This document shows positions 17,425 to 27,227 of a DNA stretch of 49,263 bases, in pieces. The position numbers and the translations under genes were made by a program. How positions within the stretch are numbered: position 1 is the first letter of the stretch; each line of letters starts with the position of its first letter. Origin of the DNA: Candidatus Poribacteria bacterium. Lineage in GTDB: Bacteria; Poribacteria; WGA-4E; WGA-3G. The stretch lies in the NCBI GenBank assembly GCA_022827225.1, contig JAJDTJ010000093.1, forward strand, positions 1 to 49,263, in the 5' to 3' direction. The notes under the pieces are model-generated. The model worked only from the letters and a program-made list of their open reading frames with translations. It had not been told where the DNA came from and did no database searches.

Positions 17425-18612
17425 TCAAATAACGCCATCCTGTTTCAACTTCGCTACCTCGTTTGGCGACATTTTCAGGACATCGGTTAAGATTTCGGTT
17501 GTATGTTCACCGAGACTGGGTGCCGGGGTATCTACGTCGCCGGCTGTCTCCGAAAGTTTGATCGGCACCCCCGGCACTTCCACTTCACCAGTGATCTGGT
17601 GAGCGACGCGAGCAATCATCTCACGGGCTTGGACTTGTGGATGATTGACCACTTTGTCCATCGCATTGATCGGACCGCACGGCACACCGATTTTTCCGAG
17701 GGCATCAATCCAGTCATCTGTCGTGCGGTCCGACATAATCTCCGAGAGGATCGGAAACAACTCACCGTGATTTTCCGTCCGATCGGCATTTGTCTGAAAG
17801 CGTTCGTCCGAGATAAGATCCGCCCGATTGACATACGCACAGAATTTTGCCCAGAGGGTATCGTTGCCGAGTGCGATGATAACGTGTCCATCCGCGGACG
17901 CGAACGCTTCAAACGGTGTAATCGCGGGGTGTCTTGCACCAAGCGGTTTTGGCGGTTCGCCCGTCGCGAAATAACGGACGACGGCGTTCTCTAAGACAGC
18001 GACGAGGCTGTCTAACATCGCGACATCAACGAACTGACCTTTCCCAGTCTGTTCACGGTAGTGTAGGGCAGAGAGGATACCGATTGTCGTGAAGAGTGCG
18101 GCGGTGATGTCGCTAATAGATGTCCCGACACGTACCGGCGGTCCGTCGGGTTCACCCGTGATACTGATAATCCCCCCCATGCCTTGGATAATCATATCAT
18201 AGGCACCGTGTTCTGCATAGGGACCGGTCTGTCCGAAACCGGAACACGCTGCGTAGATAAGCGACGGATGGGAGGCTTTCAGTGTGTCGTAATCCAATCC
18301 CAATTTTTTCATCGTTCCGGGTCGAAAGTTCTCCACGAGAACATCGGTACGCGCCAACAACTGTTTGAATACGGCTTGTCCACGTTCAGATTTAAGGTTG
18401 AGCGTCACACTCCGTTTTCCGCGATTCACGCTCATAAAGTAGAGGCTGAACCCGTTTTTGAATGGACCGAAATTACGGGATTCGTCGCCCGTACCGGGTT
18501 GCTCAATTTTGATCACGTCCGCGCCGAGATCACCCAGGAGCATCGTCGCATAGGGGCCCGCAAGGACACGGGTCAAATCTAAAACCTTTATTCCATCGAG
18601 TGGACCTGCCAT
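17425..18612 (-). CDS. CaiB/BaiF (family III) CoA-transferase
   Basis: The 395-residue protein matches the family throughout. It opens with GIKVLDLTRVLAGPYATMLL, continues with GADVIKIEQPG and VNRGKRSVTLNL, and has YDM at 138-140, whose Asp aligns with the acylated aspartate of formyl-CoA transferase. Members move CoA between carboxylic acids such as oxalate/formate, carnitine or succinate/2-methyl-malate. The specific acids cannot be told. It is followed closely by the hydrolase gene. Full length, with no defect seen. Confidence 0.92.
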   Translation of the reverse strand: MAGPLDGIKVLDLTRVLAGPYATMLLGDLGADVIKIEQPGTGDESRNFGPFKNGFSLYFMSVNRGKRSVTLNLKSERGQAVFKQLLARTDVLVENFRPGTMKKLGLDYDTLKASHPSLIYAACSGFGQTGPYAEHGAYDMIIQGMGGIISITGEPDGPPVRVGTSISDITAALFTTIGILSALHYREQTGKGQFVDVAMLDSLVAVLENAVVRYFATGEPPKPLGARHPAITPFEAFASADGHVIIALGNDTLWAKFCAYVNRADLISDERFQTNADRTENHGELFPILSEIMSDRTTDDWIDALGKIGVPCGPINAMDKVVNHPQVQAREMIARVAHQITGEVEVPGVPIKLSETAGDVDTPAPSLGEHTTEILTDVLKMSPNEVAKLKQDGVI

Positions 18613-18705
18613 CTCTTATTTCTCCCGATAGTCCTGTGAATCGTCGGTTAACGTGAGTTCCATAACAGAAAGTATAATGCTGTGGATGTACCGCTTCCTT
18701 ACCTC

Positions 18706-18783
18706 TGTCAAAGTTATCTCAAGAGGGTTTAAGACACTATTCCTTTTTTTGGTCGCCCCATGTCGTCGTTAGTAAGTCTGGCT
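18706..18783. repeat. Direct repeat, copy A (with 19765-19842)
   Basis: About 78 bp starting TGTCAAAGTTATCTCAAGAG are nearly identical to 19765-19842, differing at one base near the end. They cover the intergenic region and the last codons of each PD40 gene. The two copies lie 1059 bp apart, the length of one gene plus spacer, which marks the unit of a tandem duplication. Confidence 0.9.
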
Positions 18784-19735
18784 GAGGCGAAACTGGCAAT
18801 GCATACGCAGGATCAAACCAGTCTCCGCTAATATTCCTTGAACCGAAACGCGTTAGCTGCGTCCGAACCCCACTGTTAACACCAAGTTTAAAAATGTGCT
18901 CCTTCCCGTTAACTTTCTGTGTATAAAGCACTTCCTCGCCATCCGGAGATAACTCAGGAGAAACTGCCTGGGGTCCCATTTCATCAACAAGTTGACGGAG
19001 ACCGGTGCCATCACGATTGACGATGTAGATTGTCTGTTTGTTCTGCCATGCATTCCATACATCTTTAGGTGCCGCGACGGGTGGCATCGGATGCGGATTA
19101 TAAACGAAGGCAAGTTTATCCCCCACAGCAGACCAAGACGGGAAGCGTTGCCAAGTCGCTGCTTTCAGAGGTAGGATCCGTGTTTCCTGTCGTGTACGGA
19201 CATCGAGTAACGTAAGTCGCCCCATTACAGTGCAGGCGATTTCTGAACCCTCAAGAGACCAATCCGGGAAACTGCCCTGCTCAATGCGTTCGGCATTCTC
19301 TTCGCCAAACGTCCCGATATGGAGATCGGAATCTAGATGAATCCTGTCAATGTAATTGTAAGCAAACTGTTTCCCATCTGGGGACCACGTCGCATAGCTT
19401 CTCCATCCCGTTGTTTCTCGCTTGAAGACGCGCTGGACATTCGCACCATCAGGGTCCATCAAATACAAGTCGCGCACACCGTTACCCTGGCGATCCGAGA
19501 CGAAAAGAATCTGATCACCTGTCGGGGACCAGACGGCACCCACATCGCTTGCGCGGTGTCGTGTTAAGTTTACCTGTCCAGATCCATCGGGGTTCATGAT
19601 GTAAATTTCGTAATTGCCATCCCGTGTAGAGGTAAACAGGATTTTCGGCGTTGTCGGCACTTTGGCAAAAGCTGGACACATCATTCCACACATCAGTATC
19701 AGAACGATCATAGAAAAAGTCAACACCCATCTCAT
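18737..19735 (-). CDS. TolB-like PD40 beta-propeller protein (copy 1)
   Basis: The 332-residue protein starts at ATG 19735 behind AGGAGAAG; a start 7 codons upstream lacks a ribosome site. An N-terminal signal peptide (MRWVLTFSMIVLILMCGMM, then AFA) is followed by WD40-like PD40 repeats. These include FTSTRDGNYEIYIMNPDGSG, VWSPTGDQILFVSDR and ATWSPDGKQFAY, as in TolB. It should fold as a six-bladed propeller outside the cytoplasm. No TolA/Q/R or Pal is nearby, so it is a family member and not the Tol-system protein itself. It is a tandem paralog of the next gene. Confidence 0.85.
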   Translation of the reverse strand: MRWVLTFSMIVLILMCGMMCPAFAKVPTTPKILFTSTRDGNYEIYIMNPDGSGQVNLTRHRASDVGAVWSPTGDQILFVSDRQGNGVRDLYLMDPDGANVQRVFKRETTGWRSYATWSPDGKQFAYNYIDRIHLDSDLHIGTFGEENAERIEQGSFPDWSLEGSEIACTVMGRLTLLDVRTRQETRILPLKAATWQRFPSWSAVGDKLAFVYNPHPMPPVAAPKDVWNAWQNKQTIYIVNRDGTGLRQLVDEMGPQAVSPELSPDGEEVLYTQKVNGKEHIFKLGVNSGVRTQLTRFGSRNISGDWFDPAYALPVSPQPDLLTTTWGDQKKE

Positions 19736-19764
19736 ATCTACTTCTCCTATCGTCAATTTTCAGA

Positions 19765-19842
19765 TGTCAAAGTTATCTCAAGAGGGTTTAAGACACTATT
19801 CCTTTTTTTGGTCGCCCCATGTCGTCGTTAGTAAATCTGGCT
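19765..19842. repeat. Direct repeat, copy B (with 18706-18783)
   Basis: Second copy of the repeat described at 18706. It covers the end of the second PD40 gene and the spacer before the first. Both genes also share an identical leader (CTCCTATCGTCAATTTTCAG on the plus strand), so the whole unit has been duplicated. Confidence 0.9.
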
Positions 19843-20815
19843 GCGGTGAAACCGGCAACGCATACGCCGGATCAAACCAATCCGCGTCAGCGTTCGCTTG
19901 AACAGAAATACCGCCATGCGTCAATTGCGTCCGGACTCCGCTGTTTATATCAAGCTTGAAGATTTGAAACCTTCCGTTAATGCTCTGTGTATAAACCACT
20001 TCCGTTCCATCCGGCGATAACACAGGCAGATGTGCAGCGGGCCCCGCTTCCTCAACAAGTTGACGAAGACCGGTGCCGTCGCGGTTGACGATGAAGATAC
20101 CCTGTTTATCTTTCCATGCGTTGTGCAGCTCCCTATCCAAGATAACAGGCAACGGATCCTTGTTCCCAGAAAAAGCAAGTTTGTCACCCGAAGCAGACCA
20201 AGACGGCTCGAATTGCCATCGGAGTGTGTTTGTGGGTAACGGTTGTTCCGCCACGCGTGTGCGGACGTTAATAAATGTAAGTCGAGATGTCTGTGCGTGA
20301 GGACTTATGTGGTAGGCGATTTCTGAACCGTCGGGAGACCACGCGGGGATGCCGCCATTCCCGATGCGCTCGGCATCTTCTTCACCAAACGTCCCAATAT
20401 AGAGGCCGAACTTGAGACGTGTCCAGTCCCTGTACTCGTAAGCATACTGTTTTCCATCGGGAGACCACGTCGCATTGCCTCGCGAAGCCGTTATTTTTTT
20501 TTTGAAGACGCGGCGGACGTTGGACCCATCGGGGTCCATCACATATAGGTCTCGGACACGTGTACCTTGTCGATCCGAGACGAAAAGAATCTGTTCACCC
20601 GTCGGAGACCACACAGCATTCAAATCATCAGCGGGATGCTGTGTGAGGTTCACCTGTTCGGATCCATCCGGGTTCATCATGTACACCTCACGATTGCCAT
20701 CTCGTGTGGAAGTAAACAGGATTTTCGGCGTTGTCGGTGCTTTGGCTAAAACCTGACATACTGCCCCGCACATCAGTCCCAAAAGGATCATAGAAAAAGT
20801 CAACACCCATCTCAT
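19796..20815 (-). CDS. TolB-like PD40 beta-propeller protein (copy 2)
   Basis: This 339-residue paralog of the adjacent gene starts at ATG 20815 behind AGGAGAAG, with a signal peptide (MRWVLTFSMILLGLMCGAV, then VLA). PD40 repeats such as FTSTRDGNREVYMMNPDGSE, VWSPTGEQILFVSDR and ATWSPDGKQYAY are almost the same as in copy 1 near both ends and differ in the middle. The ending FDPAYALPVSPQPDLLTTTW is identical in both. Exported, probably periplasmic; ligand unknown. Confidence 0.85.
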   Translation of the reverse strand: MRWVLTFSMILLGLMCGAVCQVLAKAPTTPKILFTSTRDGNREVYMMNPDGSEQVNLTQHPADDLNAVWSPTGEQILFVSDRQGTRVRDLYVMDPDGSNVRRVFKKKITASRGNATWSPDGKQYAYEYRDWTRLKFGLYIGTFGEEDAERIGNGGIPAWSPDGSEIAYHISPHAQTSRLTFINVRTRVAEQPLPTNTLRWQFEPSWSASGDKLAFSGNKDPLPVILDRELHNAWKDKQGIFIVNRDGTGLRQLVEEAGPAAHLPVLSPDGTEVVYTQSINGRFQIFKLDINSGVRTQLTHGGISVQANADADWFDPAYALPVSPQPDLLTTTWGDQKKE

Positions 20816-20872
20816 ATTTACTTCTCCTATCGTCAATTTTCAGAGTTTACGGTGCAGGTCACGTCCATTTTG

Positions 20873-21766
20873 TTACAGGTCTTCCCCAACGATGAGACGA
20901 TACGCCTCGCGGTACTTCTCGCTTGTTTTCAAGATAACATCTTCCGGCAATTCAGGGGCAGGCGGTTCCTTGCTCCATCCGATTTCCGAGAGGTAGTCGC
21001 GAACAAACTGCTTATCGAAACTTTGTTGCGATTTACCGGGTTCGTAGAGATCAGCAGGCCAGAATCGAGAGGAGTCCGGCGTGAAGATTTCATCAATAAC
21101 AATCAACTTTCCGTCGCGCTGCCCGAACTCAAATTTCGTATCACAGAGGATAATACCGGCGCTCTCGGCGTGTTTACTCGCAGCCCTGAAGAGCGAAAAA
21201 CTCGCCTCAATCAATTGATCCGTCAATTCGCTACCGACTTCGTTGCGCATCTCTTCGATAGAGATCGGTTCGTCGTGTTCTCCCTGTTCTGCTTTCGTTG
21301 TCGGTGTAAACAGGAGTTCCGGGAGCCGTTCGGATTCGCGCAGTCCTGCGGGGAGCTTCTGTCCACAGATTTCACCCGTCTTCTGGTACGAGGACCAACC
21401 GGAACCCGCGAGGTAACCGCGAACAACGCATTCAACGTCAACGCGATCGGCTTTTTTCACGAGCATGGAGCGTCCCTTCAAAAGTTCAGCATCGGGCTCC
21501 AGGATGTCCGGATAGTCTTCAACTTCAGTCGCAATCACGTGATTGTCGGCAATGGATTCCGTATATTCAAACCAGAATGTGGACAGACCGGTTAAGACGC
21601 TCCCTTTGTCCGGAATACCGTTCGGTAAGACGACATCAAAGGCAGATATACGATCCGTGGAGATAATTAGAAGTTCGTCGCCGAGGTCATAGAGATCTCG
21701 GACTTTACCACGATGGAGCGGTGTTAAATTGGTTAATTCTGTAGATGTAATAACGTTCTGAGACAT
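20873..21766 (-). CDS. purC: SAICAR synthase (purine biosynthesis)
   Basis: Phosphoribosylaminoimidazole-succinocarboxamide synthase of 297 residues. It joins aspartate to CAIR, using ATP, in step 8 of IMP synthesis. Family motifs seen: GKVRDLYDLGDELLIISTDR with ISAFDVVLP at the N-terminus, VRGYLAGSGWSSYQKTG in the middle and LCDTKFEFG with DEIFTPDSSRFWP later. The length fits the longer (about 300-residue) form and not the 237-residue E. coli form. ATG 21766 has AAAGGAGGAAAC; the in-frame ATG 14 codons upstream does not. No other pur gene is adjacent. Confidence 0.96.
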   Translation of the reverse strand: MSQNVITSTELTNLTPLHRGKVRDLYDLGDELLIISTDRISAFDVVLPNGIPDKGSVLTGLSTFWFEYTESIADNHVIATEVEDYPDILEPDAELLKGRSMLVKKADRVDVECVVRGYLAGSGWSSYQKTGEICGQKLPAGLRESERLPELLFTPTTKAEQGEHDEPISIEEMRNEVGSELTDQLIEASFSLFRAASKHAESAGIILCDTKFEFGQRDGKLIVIDEIFTPDSSRFWPADLYEPGKSQQSFDKQFVRDYLSEIGWSKEPPAPELPEDVILKTSEKYREAYRLIVGEDL

Positions 21767-21895
21767 GTTTCCTCCTTTATTAGCCATCAGCCTTCGACTG
21801 TCAGCCATCAGTCATCAGTATTTCACTGTTAACAGATATGTTCTCTTGATATATGCGTAATCCCCCAAAATTTGCAATACAGGCGAAAATTTGTT

Positions 21896-22498
21896 TTATT
21901 TTCTTAACAGGTTTTGTAGGACGATCGCCGTCCTGTTTGTTGTATCAATTTGGAGTGCTTTATCTATCTCCGCAGTTGCTGGTTGGTGTTCACCGAGATA
22001 ATAGTAACACGCTGCCTTCAACGCATAGAGATCGGCTTTGGATTGATAATCGTGCCGAAAAAGGTATTCGGCATCGCCTTGTAGCGCGTTGTCAATCGCA
22101 CGGATCGCAGACCTGAAATCGTTGGTCTCCTTGTTCCGTAAATAGAGTACCGTCGCCAATCCGACCCACGCATCCGCGTTCGAGTTGTCAAGTTGAATGG
22201 CGTTCTGGAACGCTTCTTGGGGTAACGTCGCATTCAACGAAAGACTCAGATGGCTCCATCCGATCCCGTTGTGTGCATCCGCAAGCGTCTCGTCGAAGTT
22301 GACTGCACGCTCAAAACTCAGCAGTGCTTGCGCATAATCACCCGACGCGTAGAAATCCCAACCCTGTTCAATGTAGTTGATCGCACCTGACGTATTCGGT
22401 TCAGAATCACTGGAACAACCGTTCAGGACCCACAAGCAGAGGGGGATCAAGATCGCATGGACGAGGGAACGTATCGTTTTGAACTTAACACAACGCAT
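21896..22498 (-). CDS. TPR-repeat lipoprotein
   Basis: The 200-residue protein starts at ATG 22498 (AGGAAG site). A lipoprotein signal ends at LNGC (about residue 28), so it should be lipid-anchored in the envelope. Three to four tetratricopeptide-like helical pairs follow, for example AINYIEQGWDFYASGDYAQA, ALLSFERAVNFDETLADAHN and ACYYYLGEHQPATAEIDKAL. These mediate protein contacts; the partner is unknown. It lies downstream of the ABC permease on the same strand with about 95 bp between, so a shared transcript is possible. Confidence 0.8.
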   Translation of the reverse strand: MRCVKFKTIRSLVHAILIPLCLWVLNGCSSDSEPNTSGAINYIEQGWDFYASGDYAQALLSFERAVNFDETLADAHNGIGWSHLSLSLNATLPQEAFQNAIQLDNSNADAWVGLATVLYLRNKETNDFRSAIRAIDNALQGDAEYLFRHDYQSKADLYALKAACYYYLGEHQPATAEIDKALQIDTTNRTAIVLQNLLRK

Positions 22499-22593
22499 GG
22501 CGTATCTTCCTATACAGTAGATTTCAACGTCAGCAAGAGACTTGAAACCCCTAACATGCAAACAATCCGACGCATTCTCATGTCAACAGCATC

Positions 22594-25500
22594 TTATTCG
22601 GATTTCAGCATTTTTAAGAGTGGACTTCGGAGTGCAACTGCAACTGCAACTGCATTTGCAATTATACCGAAACCGAAGATCAAAAGCAAGGTAATTGTGA
22701 GAGATAGCCACGGAAAAGAAGGGAGGTGTCCTTGAGAACCGAGAATCGCCAGAAGTCCGGCAACAATTCCGATAAACATACCGACAGTGAGCAGGAAACA
22801 ACTTTCAAGGAACAGCATCCGCGAGAGCAACTGCCGCCGGAAACCGAAAGCACGTAAGGTCGCTAACTCACCGCGACGTTCAATGATATTTCTAAAGAGT
22901 ATCAATGCCAACCCGAAAGTGCCGAGGAGTACACCTAAACCACCGAGGCTCTGGAAGGTAGAAATATAGGTATTCTCGACTGCCCGATAACTCGCCAACC
23001 GATCAGATGCCGATGTGAGATCAAAACCGTAATCAACCAACGTCTTCTCAAGCACTTGTGCCGTCTCCTCCCGTAGGTCAGGTGGCGTTTTGATGAGGAA
23101 AAACTGATACCCACTTTGGCTCGGAAAGTATCTGGTGAAATTGGATTCCGAGATGATCAACTGGCTCTGAAAGAGACTGTCCGAAACTGTTTCAAGCTCA
23201 AGACTGAGCGGTTTACCGAATTCATCTTGAACAATAAAATCGTCTTCTGGATTGTGATGTAAAATCCAACGGAGCGAGTTCTCGTCACCGATAGCAGGGA
23301 CTCTACCAGCCTCAAGCTTTCTTGACGTTAATCTGCGCCAACGCAGTTCATCAAGCGCGGTAGGAAACGTTATTGCCTCGGGTGCCCCCAAAATTTGCGG
23401 TTTCTGCGGTTGGTAGAGGTTCAGGCAACTGACATCTTCACCGGGTAGCACCCGAAACGGAAATATTTCCGATGCGTTAAGAAGTTCGGAATCTTTGTCA
23501 GAAAAACCGAGCTCAAATCTGCCATCCGATGTGTTTAGGCTGTGGTGCAAAGGTAGCGCAGATTCAGCGACAAAGGCGTATTCCGTCTCAGGCGGCGCAT
23601 CATGCCGATTCGCACCCACTGCAACGATGATACAACACGCTAAACTGACTGTTTTAACACAGGTAGAGCTCCGCCCAGGTTGACGCGCAGCGTTTTTGAG
23701 TGCAAATCGCATCCTATTCAACCGCTTTGGAACGCGCTGTGATTTTAACCACCGACCGAAAGCGTCCCACCCGACACCGATAATGCTTAAAGCAAATAAT
23801 AAGAAATCAATTATCGGGGCTTCTATCCAGATACCAAAGGTGTCAGAAAACCATTTATCAAAAATAACAAAAAAGAGAAATACGACACTCGCAAGGGCAA
23901 TAACTATGCTCTTAACAATAGACGACAAGGTTGATGATTTCGTTTTTTGGGTTTGACGTTTGAGGGTTATCTCAGCAAAATCGGTTTCGCCTGCAAGGAG
24001 GGCAGTCGTCGAGATTTGTCCCAACTGTTGGACGATGAGACGGATAGAAACCATCACGACAGCCAATGCAATGAGGATACCGGTGATTAGACTCAATAGG
24101 TTAACGTGGAGTTCCATAAACGGTGTGCCAATAGCAGGCAACCACCACGTTTGCAACCCGAATATCATGAGTTGCGCATAGCCTACAGCGAACAGACACC
24201 CTAACAGACTACCGATACCAGCAACAGTTGCCCCCTCATAAAGGAAACGGCGACGGATACTGGCAAGCGGATAACCCACAGCCTGTAGCAGACCGATCTC
24301 ACGCGACCGCTGCTCCACACCGACGCGGAAAAGCATCGCAATCAACAAGGCAACAGCGATAATGATAAAACCGCTGAGGCTGCCGAACAGCATACCGAAA
24401 TCCGTAGCACCACTCGAGGCTTGAAGTCCCTCCGCTTGTGGCGATAGAAACTGAAAACCGACCTGTTCCGGCTGAATTCTTTTCAGGAATTCGGTCTCAA
24501 AAAGCGTCCGTGTCGCCTGAATATCCGTGTCCGGTGCAGTTCCGAGACGAATTGTGGTCAGGTCACCGAACCGATTTTGCCACAGCCGTTTGCCAACTTC
24601 CAACGCAATAAATGCTTTCGGTGTCGCTCGGTATTCGTCCCAATACGCTTCGTCTTCCGCACGCACTATAGTGTAATCAATCGGGAAAGGCGATTCCCAT
24701 TCGGACATATCGGCGGTATCGTGAATCCCCGGAAATTCGGGGACGAGGGCTCTATCTGCAGTGATACCCTCGATCGGTAGAATCCCTTTCAGTCGGAAAA
24801 ATGCTGTTTCAGTGATATACGCTTCTTCTGCGCTGACGCTATAATATGTAAGGGTGATTTCGTCTCCGACTTTCGCGCCGAGATCATTTGATGCCCACGT
24901 ATTAAGGATAATTTCCGGGCGACGCGAACTTCTATCAAGCGATACCAAGTCCCTATTAATTTTTTCAAATTGTTCTCTATCGCTCTGTGCGTTACGTAAC
25001 TCTCTTAATTTATCTTTTTCTAATTCTACCTGTTCCTTTTTTTCTTTTTCCGCTTGTTGATAGGCAAGATGCTGTGCTTCCGTCGTGTGTGTATTGAGGC
25101 GTTGGGCAAATTCGCCCTCATTCGTCGGAAGTGCAATGATTGTGGAGTAAGGGATAACTTTATCATTCGCACTTATCGTATTCGCAAGATAGGTGAGCGT
25201 CGGAAGTGTCGGAATACGATTTTCAGAGGCAACCGTTAGCGCGGTTTCAGAGAGGATCGGTTTGAGAAGATACTGATCGCTCTGAATGTCAAGGTGGTTC
25301 TCATCCGCCTTAATATTCAGGTCGAGTGCGGATAACGTGAGTGTGAGATCATCCGCCGAGAGCGCGTCCGCGTCCCCTGTAAAGACGACGTTCACCTTTC
25401 CATCTTCTCCGAGCGCATTTTGTAAAACGGGGAGTGATATGAAAGCATTGAACGGAAGACTCTGATTCGCTTGTAGACTGAACCGCCCAAAGTTTTCGGT

Positions 25501-26064
25501 CGGAATTATATCGCTGATAACCAATCGGAGACTCTGGATAGCCTTGGCTGCATTGCGTTCACCGAGAAAGAACTCCGGATGGATATCGGCGGCTTGGGAC
25601 ATATTCACCAGAAGCGCGTCGCCGACTTGGACGTTCAATTCGTTCTGGAGTGCCGCGTTAATGACGATTGCATTGAAAGGTTGTCCTGCCGGTTTGTCGA
25701 GATTCGGTGCTTCCGCTTCCCAGAATGTAAAGAAACGCTCCGTTACACCGAGGATATTCACCTTCGACGCACGCGCTCGTGTTTGCGGGACGACAACGGC
25801 ACCGTTGCGTAAAATAGTGGGGACCTTGTTCTCGCGGTTCAGTAAATCTGGCTGAAAAAAGTGGTCGGCGAGGAGGGCGTGTTGGATCGTTCCGAGTCGC
25901 TCCGTGGTGAGATGCCGTAGACTGCCACGCACAGAATCACCGACAACCAAAGCACCAGCGAGAACACCGGTCGCTACAGCAGTGCAAAGGGCGACAATAA
26001 CATGTATCCGCCAAAAGTGTTTAAGCGAGTTCCAAGAGAATCTGGGCATAATCTTTCTTCGCAT
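22594..26064 (-). CDS. FtsX-like ABC transporter permease, large
   Basis: The 1156-residue membrane protein has a first membrane helix at about 18-40, then a MacB-like periplasmic domain. A charged coiled coil lies near 330-365 (YQQAEKEKKEQVELEKDKL). The first FtsX block is at about 560-690, with the motif EIGLLQAVGYPLASIRRRF. A further helix pair lies near 730-790, with a second periplasmic domain and second FtsX block at about 1045-1150 (ELATLRAFGFRRQLLSRM). This is the duplicated architecture of LolCE/YbbP-type exporters that move lipoproteins or hydrophobic substrates. An internal ATG (26049) is an alternative start. The ATPase gene precedes it by 12 bp. Confidence 0.88.
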   Translation of the reverse strand: MRRKIMPRFSWNSLKHFWRIHVIVALCTAVATGVLAGALVVGDSVRGSLRHLTTERLGTIQHALLADHFFQPDLLNRENKVPTILRNGAVVVPQTRARASKVNILGVTERFFTFWEAEAPNLDKPAGQPFNAIVINAALQNELNVQVGDALLVNMSQAADIHPEFFLGERNAAKAIQSLRLVISDIIPTENFGRFSLQANQSLPFNAFISLPVLQNALGEDGKVNVVFTGDADALSADDLTLTLSALDLNIKADENHLDIQSDQYLLKPILSETALTVASENRIPTLPTLTYLANTISANDKVIPYSTIIALPTNEGEFAQRLNTHTTEAQHLAYQQAEKEKKEQVELEKDKLRELRNAQSDREQFEKINRDLVSLDRSSRRPEIILNTWASNDLGAKVGDEITLTYYSVSAEEAYITETAFFRLKGILPIEGITADRALVPEFPGIHDTADMSEWESPFPIDYTIVRAEDEAYWDEYRATPKAFIALEVGKRLWQNRFGDLTTIRLGTAPDTDIQATRTLFETEFLKRIQPEQVGFQFLSPQAEGLQASSGATDFGMLFGSLSGFIIIAVALLIAMLFRVGVEQRSREIGLLQAVGYPLASIRRRFLYEGATVAGIGSLLGCLFAVGYAQLMIFGLQTWWLPAIGTPFMELHVNLLSLITGILIALAVVMVSIRLIVQQLGQISTTALLAGETDFAEITLKRQTQKTKSSTLSSIVKSIVIALASVVFLFFVIFDKWFSDTFGIWIEAPIIDFLLFALSIIGVGWDAFGRWLKSQRVPKRLNRMRFALKNAARQPGRSSTCVKTVSLACCIIVAVGANRHDAPPETEYAFVAESALPLHHSLNTSDGRFELGFSDKDSELLNASEIFPFRVLPGEDVSCLNLYQPQKPQILGAPEAITFPTALDELRWRRLTSRKLEAGRVPAIGDENSLRWILHHNPEDDFIVQDEFGKPLSLELETVSDSLFQSQLIISESNFTRYFPSQSGYQFFLIKTPPDLREETAQVLEKTLVDYGFDLTSASDRLASYRAVENTYISTFQSLGGLGVLLGTFGLALILFRNIIERRGELATLRAFGFRRQLLSRMLFLESCFLLTVGMFIGIVAGLLAILGSQGHLPSFPWLSLTITLLLIFGFGIIANAVAVAVALRSPLLKMLKSE

Positions 26065-26076
26065 CCCTTGAAGGCG

Positions 26077-26766
26077 TTAAGCACCTCTTTCGACGGTGCA
26101 AGTACCGTCCACCAATTGCAGATGTCGGTCAAAGCGCGAGGTGATTGAGAGGTTATGTGTCACCACAATTAATAGCGTCTTCTCCGCACGATGCAACTCA
26201 AAAAGCAGATTGACGACGGTCTCAGTCGTAGCCGTGTCCAGATTACCCGTCGGTTCATCGCAGAGCAGGATGTCCGGTTGATTAACAAGCGCACGCGCTA
26301 TCGCAACGCGTTGCCGTTCACCACCTGAAAGCTCAGCAGGACGATGGGATTGGCGATCCGTGAGTCCGACCCGTTTTAAGAGTTGGGACGCACGTTCGGT
26401 CGCATTAGACCGCTGTTTGAAGGCAAGGGTCGGAATCAGCACATTCTCAAGCACGGAATATTGCGGAAGGAGGTGATGTTCCTGAAATACAAATCCGATC
26501 ACCGAATTGCGATACGCCGCAAGTTCAGGTTCGGAGAGCGTGAACGGATTTATATTGTTAATCTCCACAATTCCATTCGACGGCTCTTCTAAGGTACCTA
26601 TGATGTGTAAGAGCGTACTCTTGCCAGAACCAGAGGGACCCGTGATAACGACAGATGTACCGCCTGTAAGACGCAACGAAACATTCCGCAGCACCTTGAC
26701 GGCTCCGAAGTCTTTGAATAAGTGAGATATTTTAAGCGAGGCTGTCGCAGCGCGCGGTTGTTGCAT
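26077..26766 (-). CDS. LolD/MacB-type ABC transporter ATPase
   Basis: The 229-residue ATPase has Walker A GPSGSGKST (43-51), Q-loop GFVFQEHHLLP, signature LSGGERQRVAIARAL, Walker B LLCDEPTGNLD and the H-loop VVTHN. The sequence and length fit the LolD/MacB/FtsE group, which pairs with FtsX-type permeases. The permease gene follows at once (12 bp), so the two form one transporter. The ribosome site is weak. The true substrate is unknown; lipoprotein or macrolide-type export is only a family prediction. Confidence 0.93.
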   Translation of the reverse strand: MQQPRAATASLKISHLFKDFGAVKVLRNVSLRLTGGTSVVITGPSGSGKSTLLHIIGTLEEPSNGIVEINNINPFTLSEPELAAYRNSVIGFVFQEHHLLPQYSVLENVLIPTLAFKQRSNATERASQLLKRVGLTDRQSHRPAELSGGERQRVAIARALVNQPDILLCDEPTGNLDTATTETVVNLLFELHRAEKTLLIVVTHNLSITSRFDRHLQLVDGTCTVERGA

Positions 26767-26805
26767 ATTTTTTGTAGCCTAAAGGTAGAGATTGTAACAC
26801 TGGGT

Positions 26806-27213
26806 CTATGGTGGGCAGCATATCTGATCTGCAATAAAATCAGGGATCGGAATCGCACGGAGTTTCTCACCGGGGTTCGTTATACAACAGACCGTTGTGA
26901 CCTCACCACGCGCGACATCTTCTCCCTGAAGTGTAAAGTGAAATTGGTATGTCAGTGACTTCGTCCCTTTCCTTGAAACCCAAAGATGGATGTCCACTTC
27001 ATCTTCAAACCGAAGCGGACTCAAATACTGACACGAAACCGAGAGCCGCGGCCAACCGATTTTATTCCCGTTCCATTCGGTTGCGACACTCGTGCCTAAA
27101 CTCCGTAAAAATTCATGTTCCGCCGTCTCCATAAAAATAAAAAACCGTGTGAAATGGACGATCCCTGCCATATCGGTATCCGCAAATTCGATTTTACGTC
27201 TGGTTCGGTACAC
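26806..27213 (-). CDS. YbgC/4-hydroxybenzoyl-CoA-type thioesterase
   Basis: Hotdog-fold acyl-CoA thioesterase of 135 residues. The active-site motif FADTDMAGIVHFTRFFIFME carries the Asp typical of the YbgC/4HBT group. It starts at GTG 27213 after AAGGAGAT. Such enzymes release short acyl or aromatic groups from CoA, and YbgC is linked to the envelope Tol-Pal region in many bacteria. It sits between the NTF2-like gene (14 bp) and the ABC transporter, so envelope lipid work is possible (inference). Confidence 0.85.
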   Translation of the reverse strand: MYRTRRKIEFADTDMAGIVHFTRFFIFMETAEHEFLRSLGTSVATEWNGNKIGWPRLSVSCQYLSPLRFEDEVDIHLWVSRKGTKSLTYQFHFTLQGEDVARGEVTTVCCITNPGEKLRAIPIPDFIADQICCPP

Positions 27214-27227
27214 TGAAAACCATCTCC

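Noticed and set aside
20852..21595. 247-residue plus-strand frame
   Set aside because: It is antisense to purC, which has all family motifs. The frame has no recognisable domain and arises from codon bias.
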